Shown here: piece by piece, positions 30,583-40,092 of the stretch
Numbering within the stretch: position 1 is the stretch's first letter
Layout of the letters: each line of letters opens with the position of its first letter
Assembly (NCBI GenBank): GCA_963813435.1
Contig: CAWEYY010000002.1
Coordinates: forward strand, 1 to 64,000
Origin: AC-32 sp963813435
GTDB lineage: Bacteria; Actinomycetota; Thermoleophilia; Gaiellales; Gaiellaceae
Length of the DNA: 64,000 nt
Direction of reading: 5' to 3'
Notes under the pieces: generated by a model
What the model was told of the DNA's origin: nothing
Seen by the model: only the letters and a program-made list of their open reading frames with translations
The model's database searches: none
Made by a program: the position numbers and the translations under genes

Positions 30583-31320
30583 CTAGCCGCGGGCGACGAA
30601 GACCTCGATCGGCAGCTCGGGCTTGTCGGGCGCCACGTGTGTCGTCACCTCGAAGCCCCCGGCCTCGATCAGGTTCAACCAGGTCGCCCTTGGAAAGAGG
30701 CCGCAGATATGACGGTCCTGGACGCATCGCACGGTCCCGTCCTCCTCTCGCAGGAGATAGGCGAAGTCGCCGACGTAGGTCGTGTCGCCCGGGTCCGGAT
30801 CCCAGATCCACTCGACGTAGCGCAGCGCGCGTCCGTCGTCGCCGTCGTGGCCGCCGGCCCAGGTTCGCTGCTCGAAGCGCTCGGCCACGAGATCGGGGAC
30901 GAACAGCGCGGCGCCTCCCTGACGGCAATGCGCACGCACCGTCGCGATCGTGGCCGCCAGGTCGTCCTCGCTCGTGATGTAGGCGATCGCGTCGTGGACG
31001 AAGACGCCGTCGAAGGTCTCCCCGAGCCTGATGGTTCGCATGTCTCCTTCCAGGTGGCCGCACTCGGGGTTCAGCGAACGGCTGAGCTCGAGCATCTCCG
31101 GGGAGCGGTCGACGAGCGTCAGCTCGAAGTGCTCCTTCATGTGCGAAGCGTTGTTCCCGCCGCCGCTCCCCAGCTCGAGCACGGTGCGGACCGGGCCGTC
31201 GCACGCCTCGACGAGGAGCGTTCGGTAGAGCTCCGCCTCGGCCTCGTAGTCCCCGGGCGCGGTGAGAAGGTGGAACCAGGGCGCGAGCTCGCCGTAGAGC
31301 AGCGGCTCGTCGGGGCTCAC
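30583..31320 (-). CDS. SAM-dependent methyltransferase, class I
   Basis: A 245-residue Rossmann methyltransferase with motif I VLELGSGGGNNASHM, motif II acidic LVDRS, and post-I EGDMRTIRLGETFDGVFVHDAIAYI. The substrate is unknown; small-molecule or sugar methylation is typical of this type. The GTG start overlaps the rny stop by four bases, so it is coupled to RNase Y synthesis. Confidence 0.8.
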   Translation of the reverse strand: MSPDEPLLYGELAPWFHLLTAPGDYEAEAELYRTLLVEACDGPVRTVLELGSGGGNNASHMKEHFELTLVDRSPEMLELSRSLNPECGHLEGDMRTIRLGETFDGVFVHDAIAYITSEDDLAATIATVRAHCRQGGAALFVPDLVAERFEQRTWAGGHDGDDGRALRYVEWIWDPDPGDTTYVGDFAYLLREEDGTVRCVQDRHICGLFPRATWLNLIEAGGFEVTTHVAPDKPELPIEVFVARG

Positions 31321-32849
31321 TTCGCGTACTCGATCGCGCGCGACTCGCGGATGACCGTGACCTTGATCTGGCCCGGGTACTCGAGCTGGTTTTCGATCTC
31401 GCGCGCGATCTCGTGCGAGAGGAGCACGGCGCCGTCATCGTCGACTTCCGTCGGCTTGACGATCACGCGGATCTCGCGGCCGGCCTGAAGCGCGTAGACC
31501 TTCTCCACGCCCGGATGACGGGCCGCGACCTCCTCGAGCGCCTCGAGGCGGTTGATGTAGTGCTCCAGGTTCTCCCCGCGCGCTCCCGGGCGAGAAGCGG
31601 AGATCGCATCGGCCGCGATCACCAGCACCGCCTCGACCGTCTGAGGCTCGACCTCGTAATGGTGCGCCTCGATCGCGTGGACGACGGCCGGCGACTCGCC
31701 GTAGCGCCGTGCGTGCTGGCCGGACAGCAGCGCGTGCGACCCCTCGGCCTCGTGCGTCAGCGCCTTGCCGAGGTCGTGGAGGAGCGCCGCCCGCTTGGCC
31801 GTTTTCACGCTCGCCCCGAGCTCGGCGGCCATGATCCCGGTCAGGTGCACGACCTCGAGCGTGTGCCGGAGGACGTTCTGGCCGTAGCTCGTCCGGAAGC
31901 GCAGCCGCCCCAGGATCTTCACCAGCTCCTCGTGGAACTCGCCGCAGTTGGCCTCGTAGACCGCCTGCTCGCCGGACTGCTTCATCAGCTCGTCGATCTC
32001 GGCCTTCGACTGGTAGTACATCTCCTCGATCCGCGCCGGGTGGATGCGGCCATCCTCGATCAACTTCGTGAGCGTCAGCTTGGCCACCTCGCGCCGGATG
32101 CCGTCGAAGGACGAGAGCACGACCGCCTGGGGGGTGTCATCGATGATCACGTCGACCCCGGTCAGGTGCTCGAGCGCGCGGATGTTCCGTCCCTCCCGGC
32201 CGATGATGCGGCCCTTCATGTCGTCGGACGGGAGCTCGATCAGCGACACGGTCGTCTCCGAGGCGTGGCTCGCGGCCACCCGCTGGAGCGCATCGGCGAC
32301 GAGGTTCCTCGCACGCCGCTTCGCCTCGCTGCGTGCCTCCTCCTCGGCCTGGCGCACATGGCGAGCGAGTTCGTGCCGGATCAGCTCCTCTGAGCGCTCC
32401 AGCAGGTGCGCCTTCGCCTCGTTGACGGTCATCCCCGAGATCCGCTCGAGCTCGACGAGCTCCTTCTCGCGCGCCTCCTTCAGCTGCTCCTGGAGCTCGC
32501 GCGTGTGGATCTCGCGGTCGGCGATCCCCTGCTCGCGCCGGCTCATCTCGGTGAGCTTCCGGTCCATGTCGTCCTCCTTCGCCAGGAGGCGCTCCTCGAT
32601 CTTGATCGTCTCGGAGCGTCGGGTCGCGACCTCCTCCTCGATCGTCGCGCGCATGCGGACGGCGTCCTCGCGTGCCTCGATCTGGGCCTCGCGCCGGAGC
32701 GCCTCGGCGTCGTTCTTCGCCTCGCTGAGGAGGAGCTGGCGGGTTCGCCTCGCGGCGGCCAGGCGCGAGCCGGTCAGCGCGTAGAGCGAAAGGAAGGCAA
32801 GACTGGCTCCGAGTGCCAGGCCGATCGCAATCCCGATGACGACGAACAT
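31317..32849 (-). CDS. rny: Ribonuclease Y
   Basis: A membrane-anchored endoribonuclease that initiates mRNA decay. The 510-residue protein has an N-terminal transmembrane helix (2-26), a long coiled coil (about 30-195), a KH domain (MKGRIIGREGRNIRALE) and an HD domain with HDLGKALTHE. GAGGGAG lies seven bases before the ATG. It heads the long minus-strand run down to nudix. With rnj and pnp also here, most of the RNA-decay machinery is represented. Confidence 0.96.
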   Translation of the reverse strand: MFVVIGIAIGLALGASLAFLSLYALTGSRLAAARRTRQLLLSEAKNDAEALRREAQIEAREDAVRMRATIEEEVATRRSETIKIEERLLAKEDDMDRKLTEMSRREQGIADREIHTRELQEQLKEAREKELVELERISGMTVNEAKAHLLERSEELIRHELARHVRQAEEEARSEAKRRARNLVADALQRVAASHASETTVSLIELPSDDMKGRIIGREGRNIRALEHLTGVDVIIDDTPQAVVLSSFDGIRREVAKLTLTKLIEDGRIHPARIEEMYYQSKAEIDELMKQSGEQAVYEANCGEFHEELVKILGRLRFRTSYGQNVLRHTLEVVHLTGIMAAELGASVKTAKRAALLHDLGKALTHEAEGSHALLSGQHARRYGESPAVVHAIEAHHYEVEPQTVEAVLVIAADAISASRPGARGENLEHYINRLEALEEVAARHPGVEKVYALQAGREIRVIVKPTEVDDDGAVLLSHEIAREIENQLEYPGQIKVTVIRESRAIEYAK

Positions 32850-33126
32850 GCACGCTCCCTCACCTTGCGCCGGGAGACCCGGCTGGGACCGGTTGTCCGC
32901 GCCGGAGCGCGGCGCTCATCCGGCACCGCTGCAACGGGACGTGCTCGAATCGGTCGCGAGGCGCGCGAGCCTCGCGGGCGGTCAGCTCACCGCCGCTCTG
33001 CCTTCGCCTCCTCCGCGCTCATGGTGATAGATCGTCCTCGGCTGGTTTACAGGATCCGATTCGGAAACTCGTGTAGTTGCAGGCTAAATGTCGAATGAAG
33101 CGTTTCTATCCTAGCGCCGCCCACGT
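32850..33126. promoter_or_regulatory. Leader and promoter region of rny
   Basis: The 277 bases between recX and rny hold no large gene. On the minus strand there is a possible 11-codon leader peptide from an ATG near 33020 (MSAEEAKAERR then TGA). I see no clear terminator for recX and no SOS-type operator. Confidence 0.35.
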
Positions 33127-33551
33127 TCACGGCGCAACGCTCTCATTCGCCGCCTGCCTGGTGATCTCCTCGTCGAAGCCGCGTCCGGCGAGAAGGCGGG
33201 CCGTCTTCGGACCGCGGCCCCGGCGCGCGACGATCCGCTCTGCGCGCTCCCGCTCGGGCTCGAGGCCGGCGATTGCTTCCTCGACGAGCCCGGGGTCCAC
33301 GCCCTGCCGCTCGAGGTCGAATCGGATCGCCGCGTCGCCCTGTCCGCGCTCTGCGAGCGACCCTGCGCGCTGCTCGGCAAAGCGCGCGTCGCTGACGAGC
33401 CCGGCGTGCTCGAGGGCCGCGAGCGCCTCCTCGGCGTCCGCAGGATCGACGCCCGCGCGCGCCAGCCGTTCGCGGAGCCCCTGAACGGAGAACTCGCGCC
33501 TCGCGAGCGCCCGCGTTGCCACCGCGAGCGCCTGCGACCGCTCTTCTTCCA

Positions 33552-33552
<1 letters not shown>
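33127..33552 (-). CDS. recX: Regulatory protein RecX
   Basis: RecX modulates RecA by binding its filament. The 141-residue protein is all-helical, with the family patterns 'REFSVQGLRERLARAGV', LVSDARFAEQRAGSLAERG, and 'RQGVDPGLVEEAIAGL'. It starts with GTG overlapping the recA stop by one base (TAGTG), the usual recA-recX coupling. Confidence 0.92.
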
Positions 33553-34639
<1,087 letters not shown>

Positions 34640-34640
<1 letters not shown>

Positions 34641-35206
34641 CAACCTCCTAGGGCGACCGATTCAACGATTTCGTACTGCGCTCCGCCGGACCGCAGCACC
34701 GAATGATAGAGAGCGGCATCGGACGGACTGAACGGCCGCACGGTCGGTAGCGATGGGCTCAAACGCGGCCGGGAGCGGAAGCGCAGGACGGTCACGTGCG
34801 GCAACCATTTCCGCCGCTCGGGCTCGTAGACGCCAAGCGTCTCGAGCCGTCCGTGGAGGTCGCTCGCAAACGCCTGCGCGCGCCCGTCGTCGTCGCCGAG
34901 GGCGAGCATGCCCACGGATCGCGTCTCACGGTAGCGCTCGACGGAGAGCAGGGGCCGTTCCGCGTCTCTCGCAGCCTCGCGCAGGGCGCCGACGACGCCC
35001 TCCACCTCCTCGGCCGGGCGGTGGCCGAGGAACGCGAGCGTGACGTGCAGGCTCGCGGCCGGGAGCACCCTGACGTCGCCCGCGCCCGCGTCCGCGAACG
35101 CCTCCCCCTGCCATTCGACGAGCGCGCCGGTCGTCTCGGCGGGGAGTCGCAGCGCGCAGAAGAGGCGGATTCGCTCACCGCCCTCGACGCTAGCAGCGGA
35201 ACTCAC
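34640..35206 (-). CDS. thpR: RNA 2',3'-cyclic phosphodiesterase (2H phosphoesterase)
   Basis: The 188-residue protein has the two HxTx motifs of 2H phosphoesterases: HVTLAFLG (about residues 54-61) and HVTVLRF (about 136-142). It opens with RLFCALRLP as in ThpR/LigT, which opens 2',3'-cyclic phosphates or makes 2'-5' RNA links. It overlaps cinA upstream by four bases and recA downstream. Its position in cinA-recA operons is common in Actinobacteria and other phyla. Confidence 0.88.
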
Positions 35207-36474
35207 GCGTCTTCGTGACGGCTCTGTGTCAGGAGCCGCAACAGCGAATGGAGCGCCGCCGCCACCGCCCGGCCGCGCACCGCGCTGCGCCCGCCCGGGA
35301 GGTTCAGCTCTACGCCGCGCCCTCTGTCAGGCCCCTCCACGTGGAGGTAGACGAGGCCGACCGGCTTCTCCGGGGTTCCTCCTCCCGGGCCTGCGACGCC
35401 GGTCACGGCGACCGCGACGTCCGCGCCCAGCCGCGCGCGTATCCCACCGGCCATCGCTGCGGCGACCTCGGCCGAGACCGCCCCATGCCGGGCCAGGAGC
35501 TCCTCCGGGACGCCGAGCTCGGCGCTCTTGACCTCGTTCGCGTAGGCGACGATCCCGCCGCGAAAGACGTCGCTCGCGCCCGCGACCGCGGTGAGCCTCG
35601 AGGCGACGAGCCCGCCCGTGCACGACTCGGCCGCGGCGAGCGAGAGCCCCCGCTCACGGCACGCGGCGACGACGAGCTCCTCGACGGGCCGCTCGTCCTC
35701 CGCGAAGAGGTGCTCCCCCAGGCGCTCGTGCAGCTGCGCGGTCAGCGCCGCCGCCTTCTCTCCCCCGTTCTCCTCGGCGAGCAGGTCGACGTGAATCTCG
35801 TAGTCGCGCGCGCAGATCGTGGCGCGCAGGCCGTCGCTTTCGCCTCCGGCCTCGTCAAGGGCGCGCGCGACGGTCGACTCGCTGACGCCGTAGAAGCGCA
35901 GGACGCTCCGCTCGGGCACTCGCGCGCGCGAGAGGACGGCCTGCACGGGCGCCGAGGAGACCGCAAAGGGCCAGAGCCGCTGCAGCTCGGGGGGCGGCCC
36001 CGGGAGCACGACCGCCACCGACGTTGCACACTGGAGCACGAGCCCCGGCGCGGTGCCTGCGACGCCGATCACGATCGCGCCCTCCGGAAGGGTCGCCTGC
36101 TTGCGGACGCCGGGCACGAAGTCGTCGTAGGGCCGCTTCATCCGCTCGGCGAACCCGCGCGAGACCATCCCGATCTCCGCCTCGAGCTCCGCGTCCACGA
36201 AGAGCTCGCGGCCCGCGGCCTTCGCGAGCAGCTCCACGGTTCGGTCGTCGTGCGTCGGGCCGAGCCCGCCCGAGACGACGCAGAGGTCGGCCTCGAGGCC
36301 CTCGCGGAGCGCCGACTCGAGCTCGTCCGCGTCGTCCCCGACGATCGCGATCCGCGCCGGCTCCACGCCCAGCCGCAGGAGCTGGGCGGCGAGGAACGGG
36401 CCGTTCCGGTCGGTCCGCTCGCCGCGCACGAGCTCGCTGCCCGTGACGACGACGACCCCGCGCGGGCGGCTCAA
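35203..36474 (-). CDS. cinA: CinA family protein, nicotinamide-nucleotide amidase-type
   Basis: The 423-residue protein combines an N-terminal MoaB/MPT-binding-like domain (VVVTGSELVRGERTDRNG, VSGGLGPTHDDRTVE) and a C-terminal CinA/PncC domain (AAAESCTGGLVASRLT, VTGVAGPGGGTPEKPVG). The C domain deamidates NMN in PncC; full-length CinA is linked to competence and DNA damage through recA operons. It overlaps the rodZ-like gene and thpR by four bases each. Confidence 0.92.
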   Translation of the reverse strand: MSRPRGVVVVTGSELVRGERTDRNGPFLAAQLLRLGVEPARIAIVGDDADELESALREGLEADLCVVSGGLGPTHDDRTVELLAKAAGRELFVDAELEAEIGMVSRGFAERMKRPYDDFVPGVRKQATLPEGAIVIGVAGTAPGLVLQCATSVAVVLPGPPPELQRLWPFAVSSAPVQAVLSRARVPERSVLRFYGVSESTVARALDEAGGESDGLRATICARDYEIHVDLLAEENGGEKAAALTAQLHERLGEHLFAEDERPVEELVVAACRERGLSLAAAESCTGGLVASRLTAVAGASDVFRGGIVAYANEVKSAELGVPEELLARHGAVSAEVAAAMAGGIRARLGADVAVAVTGVAGPGGGTPEKPVGLVYLHVEGPDRGRGVELNLPGGRSAVRGRAVAAALHSLLRLLTQSRHEDA

Positions 36475-37232
36475 GCGGCGGGCGGTGCGACCGAGATGCC
36501 CTGCCGCGTCACGCGCACGGTGACCGGGCCGCCGTTGCCCGGGAACGGCACGACGCGCCCGTTGAGACTCGCCTTCAGGTGCCCAGGGTTCCCGAGACTC
36601 ATCCAGAGACGGCGGGCGACGAAGCGATGGCTCTGTCCCGGGTCGACGGTGCCCGTGAAGAGCGTCCTCCCGCTCGAGGAGAAGTTGCGGACGTCCATCC
36701 AGCAGCTCCCGCCGACGGCGACCACGAAGAAGCGGAACGGCGCGTTCGGCGCGACCACGCGCTTCTTCGGCTTCGGCGAGGACGGCGTCGGCGCCGAGGT
36801 GCTCGTCGTGGTCGTGACGAGGTTCGGGATCTCCTTGGTGTCGTTGTTGCTGAACTTGAACGCGGCGATCACGAGCGCAAGGACGATGCCGATGCCCAGG
36901 AGCGCGAGCAGCACGCCGCGCCGCTCGACGCGGCGGTGACGCGCGTGGACGCGCGAGGTGCGTCTCGGCACGACCGGCTGGTTCGGCTCGTCCTCCCCCA
37001 CCCCGTAGCGCGAGTTGTACTCGTCGACGTAGAGCTGTCCGTCGAGGCCGAGGTACTCGGCGTAGTTGCGCAGGAACCCCTTGACGTACGCCTGCGCGGG
37101 AAGCGAGTCGAAGGCTTCCTCCTCGAGCGCCTGCAGGTAGCGGGCCCTGATCTTCGTCGCCTGCTCGATCTCGGACAGCTCGAGCTGCTGGCGGTAGCGC
37201 GCCTCGCGAAGGCTGTTGCCGATCTCGAACAC
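36471..37232 (-). CDS. RodZ-like helix-turn-helix membrane protein
   Basis: The 253-residue protein has a cytoplasmic Cro-like HTH domain (4-75: IGNSLREARYRQQLELSEIE, YVKGFLRNYAEYLGLD). A basic linker and one membrane helix (about 106-125) follow, then a Ser/Thr/Pro-rich extracellular linker (137-160) and a C-terminal beta domain of the DUF4115 type (about 165-250). RodZ links MreB to the cell-wall synthesis machinery. This arrangement upstream of cinA-recA is common in Actinobacteria. Confidence 0.82.
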   Translation of the reverse strand: MFEIGNSLREARYRQQLELSEIEQATKIRARYLQALEEEAFDSLPAQAYVKGFLRNYAEYLGLDGQLYVDEYNSRYGVGEDEPNQPVVPRRTSRVHARHRRVERRGVLLALLGIGIVLALVIAAFKFSNNDTKEIPNLVTTTTSTSAPTPSSPKPKKRVVAPNAPFRFFVVAVGGSCWMDVRNFSSSGRTLFTGTVDPGQSHRFVARRLWMSLGNPGHLKASLNGRVVPFPGNGGPVTVRVTRQGISVAPPAA

Positions 37233-37263
37233 GGGAGGACAGCGATTGTAGTGACCCGGCGAA

Positions 37264-37617
37264 CTACCCGAACACGTTCAGCAGCTCGTAGAAGCCGAGC
37301 GCGACGGCCGCGGTCAGGCCTATGCACAGAGCCAGGAGGCCGAGCAGCCTCCCGACGCGTGCCGATGCCTCGCCGCCCATGCGGCCGATCGAGCGTTCGA
37401 TATTTCTCCGGGCCCGCCTGGCAAGCAGGATCGCGAGGAGCCCGAGGCCGACCGCGCCACACGCAGCGCCGGTCGCCTGCAGGAGCGTGACCTGGTCGGT
37501 CTGCCGCGCGGCTGCGAACGCGGCGATCGGCAGCGCAAGCCCGAGCAGGGCGAGCAGCACCGAGCCACGCGCCGCGTGGTTCGGCGAGGGGCTACTGCTT
37601 CTCGTAAGGCTGACCAT
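37264..37617 (-). CDS. Three-helix membrane protein, unknown
   Basis: A 117-residue product with three hydrophobic helices (about 18-38, 45-66 and 90-112) and a basic cytoplasmic loop RRARRNIERSIGR. It overlaps the 3' end of the upstream permease gene by 26 bases, so it is likely co-transcribed with the importer. The true start may be a later codon than the annotated one. I do not recognise the family. Confidence 0.6.
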   Translation of the reverse strand: MVSLTRSSSPSPNHAARGSVLLALLGLALPIAAFAAARQTDQVTLLQATGAACGAVGLGLLAILLARRARRNIERSIGRMGGEASARVGRLLGLLALCIGLTAAVALGFYELLNVFG

Positions 37618-38830
37618 CTGCGGCTGGCGGGAGGGCGCGGCCGATGATCCCGGCCACGGCGATGAGCGTCAGGACGTACGGAAGCGCCTGGAACAGCACC
37701 GGCCAGGCAGCCGAATCCGAGGCGGAGAGGTCCGGCAGCCGCTGCGCGAGGGCGCTCGAGAAGCCGAATAGCAAACACGCGGCGAACGCGCCGTACGGGC
37801 GCCAGCCGCCGAAGATGAGCGCGGCAAGGGCGATAAAGCCCCGGCCGGCCGTCATGTTCTCGGAGAACGAGCCCACGTAGCCGATCGAGAGGAACACGCC
37901 TCCCAGCGCTGCGAGAACGCCCGAGAGGGTGACCGCGAAGTAGCGCGTTCCGTACACGGAGATGCCCACGGTCTCCGCTGCGCGCGGGTGTTCGCCGACT
38001 GAACGCAGGCGCAGACCCCGCGCGGTCTTGAACAGCGCGATCGAGGAGAGCGGCACGAGGATGATGCCGATCCAGATCATGAGGTTCAGCGATCCGATCG
38101 AGCTGTCGAGGAAGTTCCCGATCAGCGGGATATGCCCGAGCCAGTGAAGGTGGACGTCGGGGATGGCGGGCAGGTTCTCGGGCGTCCCCTTGTCCCCGTA
38201 GACGTCGATGTAGATGTACCCCGTGAGCCCCAGGGCGAGGAAGTTGAGCGCGGTTCCGCCCACGATCTGGTCGACTCGCAGGTGAATCGCGAAGATCGCA
38301 TACACGAAGGCGAGCAGACCGCCGGAGGCGGCTCCGATCAGGATTCCAAGGAACCACGACCCGGTCTTGTCGGCGCCCAGCGCGCCGAAGAGAGCGCCCA
38401 TCAACATCATTCCCTCGAGGGCGATGTTCACGACGCCGCTGCGCTCGGAGAAGAGCCCGCCGAGGGCCGCGAAGGTGAGCGGCGTCGACCAGCGGAGGGT
38501 CGCGGCGATCAGCGTCGACCAGACGAAAACGCGGTCGAGGTTCGACGTTTGGGCCTGCATGGAGGTGATCGCCCCGACGATCCCGACAAGCCCGGCGGCG
38601 GCGGCGCCTCCCCCCACACGACGCTCCCCGCGAGCGAAGGCCCAGATCCCCGCCGCGACAGCGACGATTCCGAGCGCGATCGGTCCGGCAGGTGAGCGAA
38701 CCGTGACAGGCGGCAGCGCGAGCAAGAAGGCGACGATTCCGAGCCCGATGCCGGCGATGCCGATCGCCTTGGCCGACGAGATCCGGTGCCAGAACGTCCT
38801 GCGGTCGATCGCCCCGGCCGCTGTCGTCAC
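37592..38830 (-). CDS. ABC importer permease, nucleoside/BmpA type (second subunit)
   Basis: The 412-residue permease has about ten membrane helices and the branched-chain/sugar permease family features: GLFSERSGVVNIALEGMMLMGA, AASGGLLAFVYAIFAIHLRVDQIVGG, VGEHPRAAETVGISVYGTRYFAV. I chose the GTG at 38830 because it overlaps the preceding permease stop as GTGA. It pairs with the next permease, the ATPase and the BMP binding protein to import nucleosides or related purines (NupP/NupQ-like). Confidence 0.85.
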   Translation of the reverse strand: MTTAAGAIDRRTFWHRISSAKAIGIAGIGLGIVAFLLALPPVTVRSPAGPIALGIVAVAAGIWAFARGERRVGGGAAAAGLVGIVGAITSMQAQTSNLDRVFVWSTLIAATLRWSTPLTFAALGGLFSERSGVVNIALEGMMLMGALFGALGADKTGSWFLGILIGAASGGLLAFVYAIFAIHLRVDQIVGGTALNFLALGLTGYIYIDVYGDKGTPENLPAIPDVHLHWLGHIPLIGNFLDSSIGSLNLMIWIGIILVPLSSIALFKTARGLRLRSVGEHPRAAETVGISVYGTRYFAVTLSGVLAALGGVFLSIGYVGSFSENMTAGRGFIALAALIFGGWRPYGAFAACLLFGFSSALAQRLPDLSASDSAAWPVLFQALPYVLTLIAVAGIIGRALPPAADGQPYEKQ

Positions 38831-40092
38831 GACCTTGCGCCCTTTCGCTGGAGCGGCTTGCGCAGGGCGTGCCACGCGTACAGGATCAACAGGTCGGCTC
38901 CGACGAAGAGCACGACGAGTCCCTGGATGATTCGGGTCAGGTTCCCCGCAAGCTCAGGCTGGAAGATCGACGGGTCGAGGTTGCGGGTCGAGGTTCCGGT
39001 CAGGAGCGCCCCGAACAGCAGCGCCGAGAAGAAGATTCCGACGGGGTTGCCCCGCCCGAGCAGCGCGACGGCGATCCCGATGAAGCCGATTTGGACGCTC
39101 TGGACGACGGTCAGGTCGAGGTTGAACTCCCAGCCGAGGAGGTCGATCCCGCCGGCGATCCCGGCGAAGGCCCCGGAGATCGCCATCGCCAGGAAGTAGT
39201 TCCGCGCCACGCTGATGCCGCCGTAGCGGGCGGCCTCGGGGTTGAAGCCGACGGCACGGACCTCGTAGCCGAGCGTCGTGCGCGTGAGGATCAACCAGTA
39301 GACGACGATCGCGCCGATCGCGATGAAGAAGCCGATGTGAAGTCCTTGAAGGGTCGGGTTGCCCCAGAAGACGTGGAGCTTTGCGCTGTCGGCCACGTCT
39401 CGCGTCACCGGCGCCGAGAACGCCTTCGGGTCCTGCATCGGCCCGTTGAAGCCGACGAGGTAGCTGCCGATCCAGAGCGCGATGTAGTTGAGCATGATCG
39501 TGGTGATCACCTCGTGGGCGCCGACTGTCGCCTTGAGTAAGCCTGCGATCCCCGCCCATGCTGCGCCGGCGAGTGTCGCGACCACAAGGATTAGGAGCAC
39601 GTGGGCCACGCTTGGCAGCCCCGCGAACCAGACGCCGAACTGGACGGCGACAAGTGCGCCAACGGTGTACTGGCCGTTTCCTCCGATGTTGAAGAGGCCG
39701 CAGCGGAAGGCGAACGCGACCGCCAACCCCGTGAGGATGAGCGGCGTGACCACGATCAGCGTCTGCTGGAGGTTGAGCGCGGCGCGCGAGCCCGTATCCC
39801 ACGGGAACCACACCTGGGCGTCGGAGAAGGGAACTCCGATCGAGTGGGAGCCGACGTGGAAGAACCAGTTCAGGCCGGTGCCGTTGAAGATCGCGTGGTA
39901 CGTCGAAAGCGGGTTCTTGTGCGTCGTTACGAGGATGACCAGGCCGGCGATCAGGAACGCGAGGATCGCGGTCAGAAGCGGCGTGACGGCGCCTCCGGCG
40001 CGCTGGTAGACGGCAAACCGGTCGGCGGCGCTCTCGGTGCCCGTTTCGCTCGGCTCCGGCCCGTTCGGAGGCTGCGCCGCATTTTCGCTCAG
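38827..40092 (-). CDS. ABC importer permease, nucleoside/BmpA type (first subunit), CTG start inferred
   Basis: The conserved core is obvious (LNLQQTLIVVTPLILTGLAVA, FNIGGNGQYTVGA). Upstream the frame continues with a typical N-terminal membrane helix (TAILAFLIAGLVILVTT) and 'NPLSTYHAIFNGTGLNWFF', which belong to this family, so a GTG start at 39813 would cut off real protein. No ATG, GTG or TTG exists in frame before that. The only sensible start is CTG at 40092, overlapping the ATPase stop as CTGA with AGGGGAC upstream. That gives 421 residues. Confidence 0.8.
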   Translation of the reverse strand: MSENAAQPPNGPEPSETGTESAADRFAVYQRAGGAVTPLLTAILAFLIAGLVILVTTHKNPLSTYHAIFNGTGLNWFFHVGSHSIGVPFSDAQVWFPWDTGSRAALNLQQTLIVVTPLILTGLAVAFAFRCGLFNIGGNGQYTVGALVAVQFGVWFAGLPSVAHVLLILVVATLAGAAWAGIAGLLKATVGAHEVITTIMLNYIALWIGSYLVGFNGPMQDPKAFSAPVTRDVADSAKLHVFWGNPTLQGLHIGFFIAIGAIVVYWLILTRTTLGYEVRAVGFNPEAARYGGISVARNYFLAMAISGAFAGIAGGIDLLGWEFNLDLTVVQSVQIGFIGIAVALLGRGNPVGIFFSALLFGALLTGTSTRNLDPSIFQPELAGNLTRIIQGLVVLFVGADLLILYAWHALRKPLQRKGARS

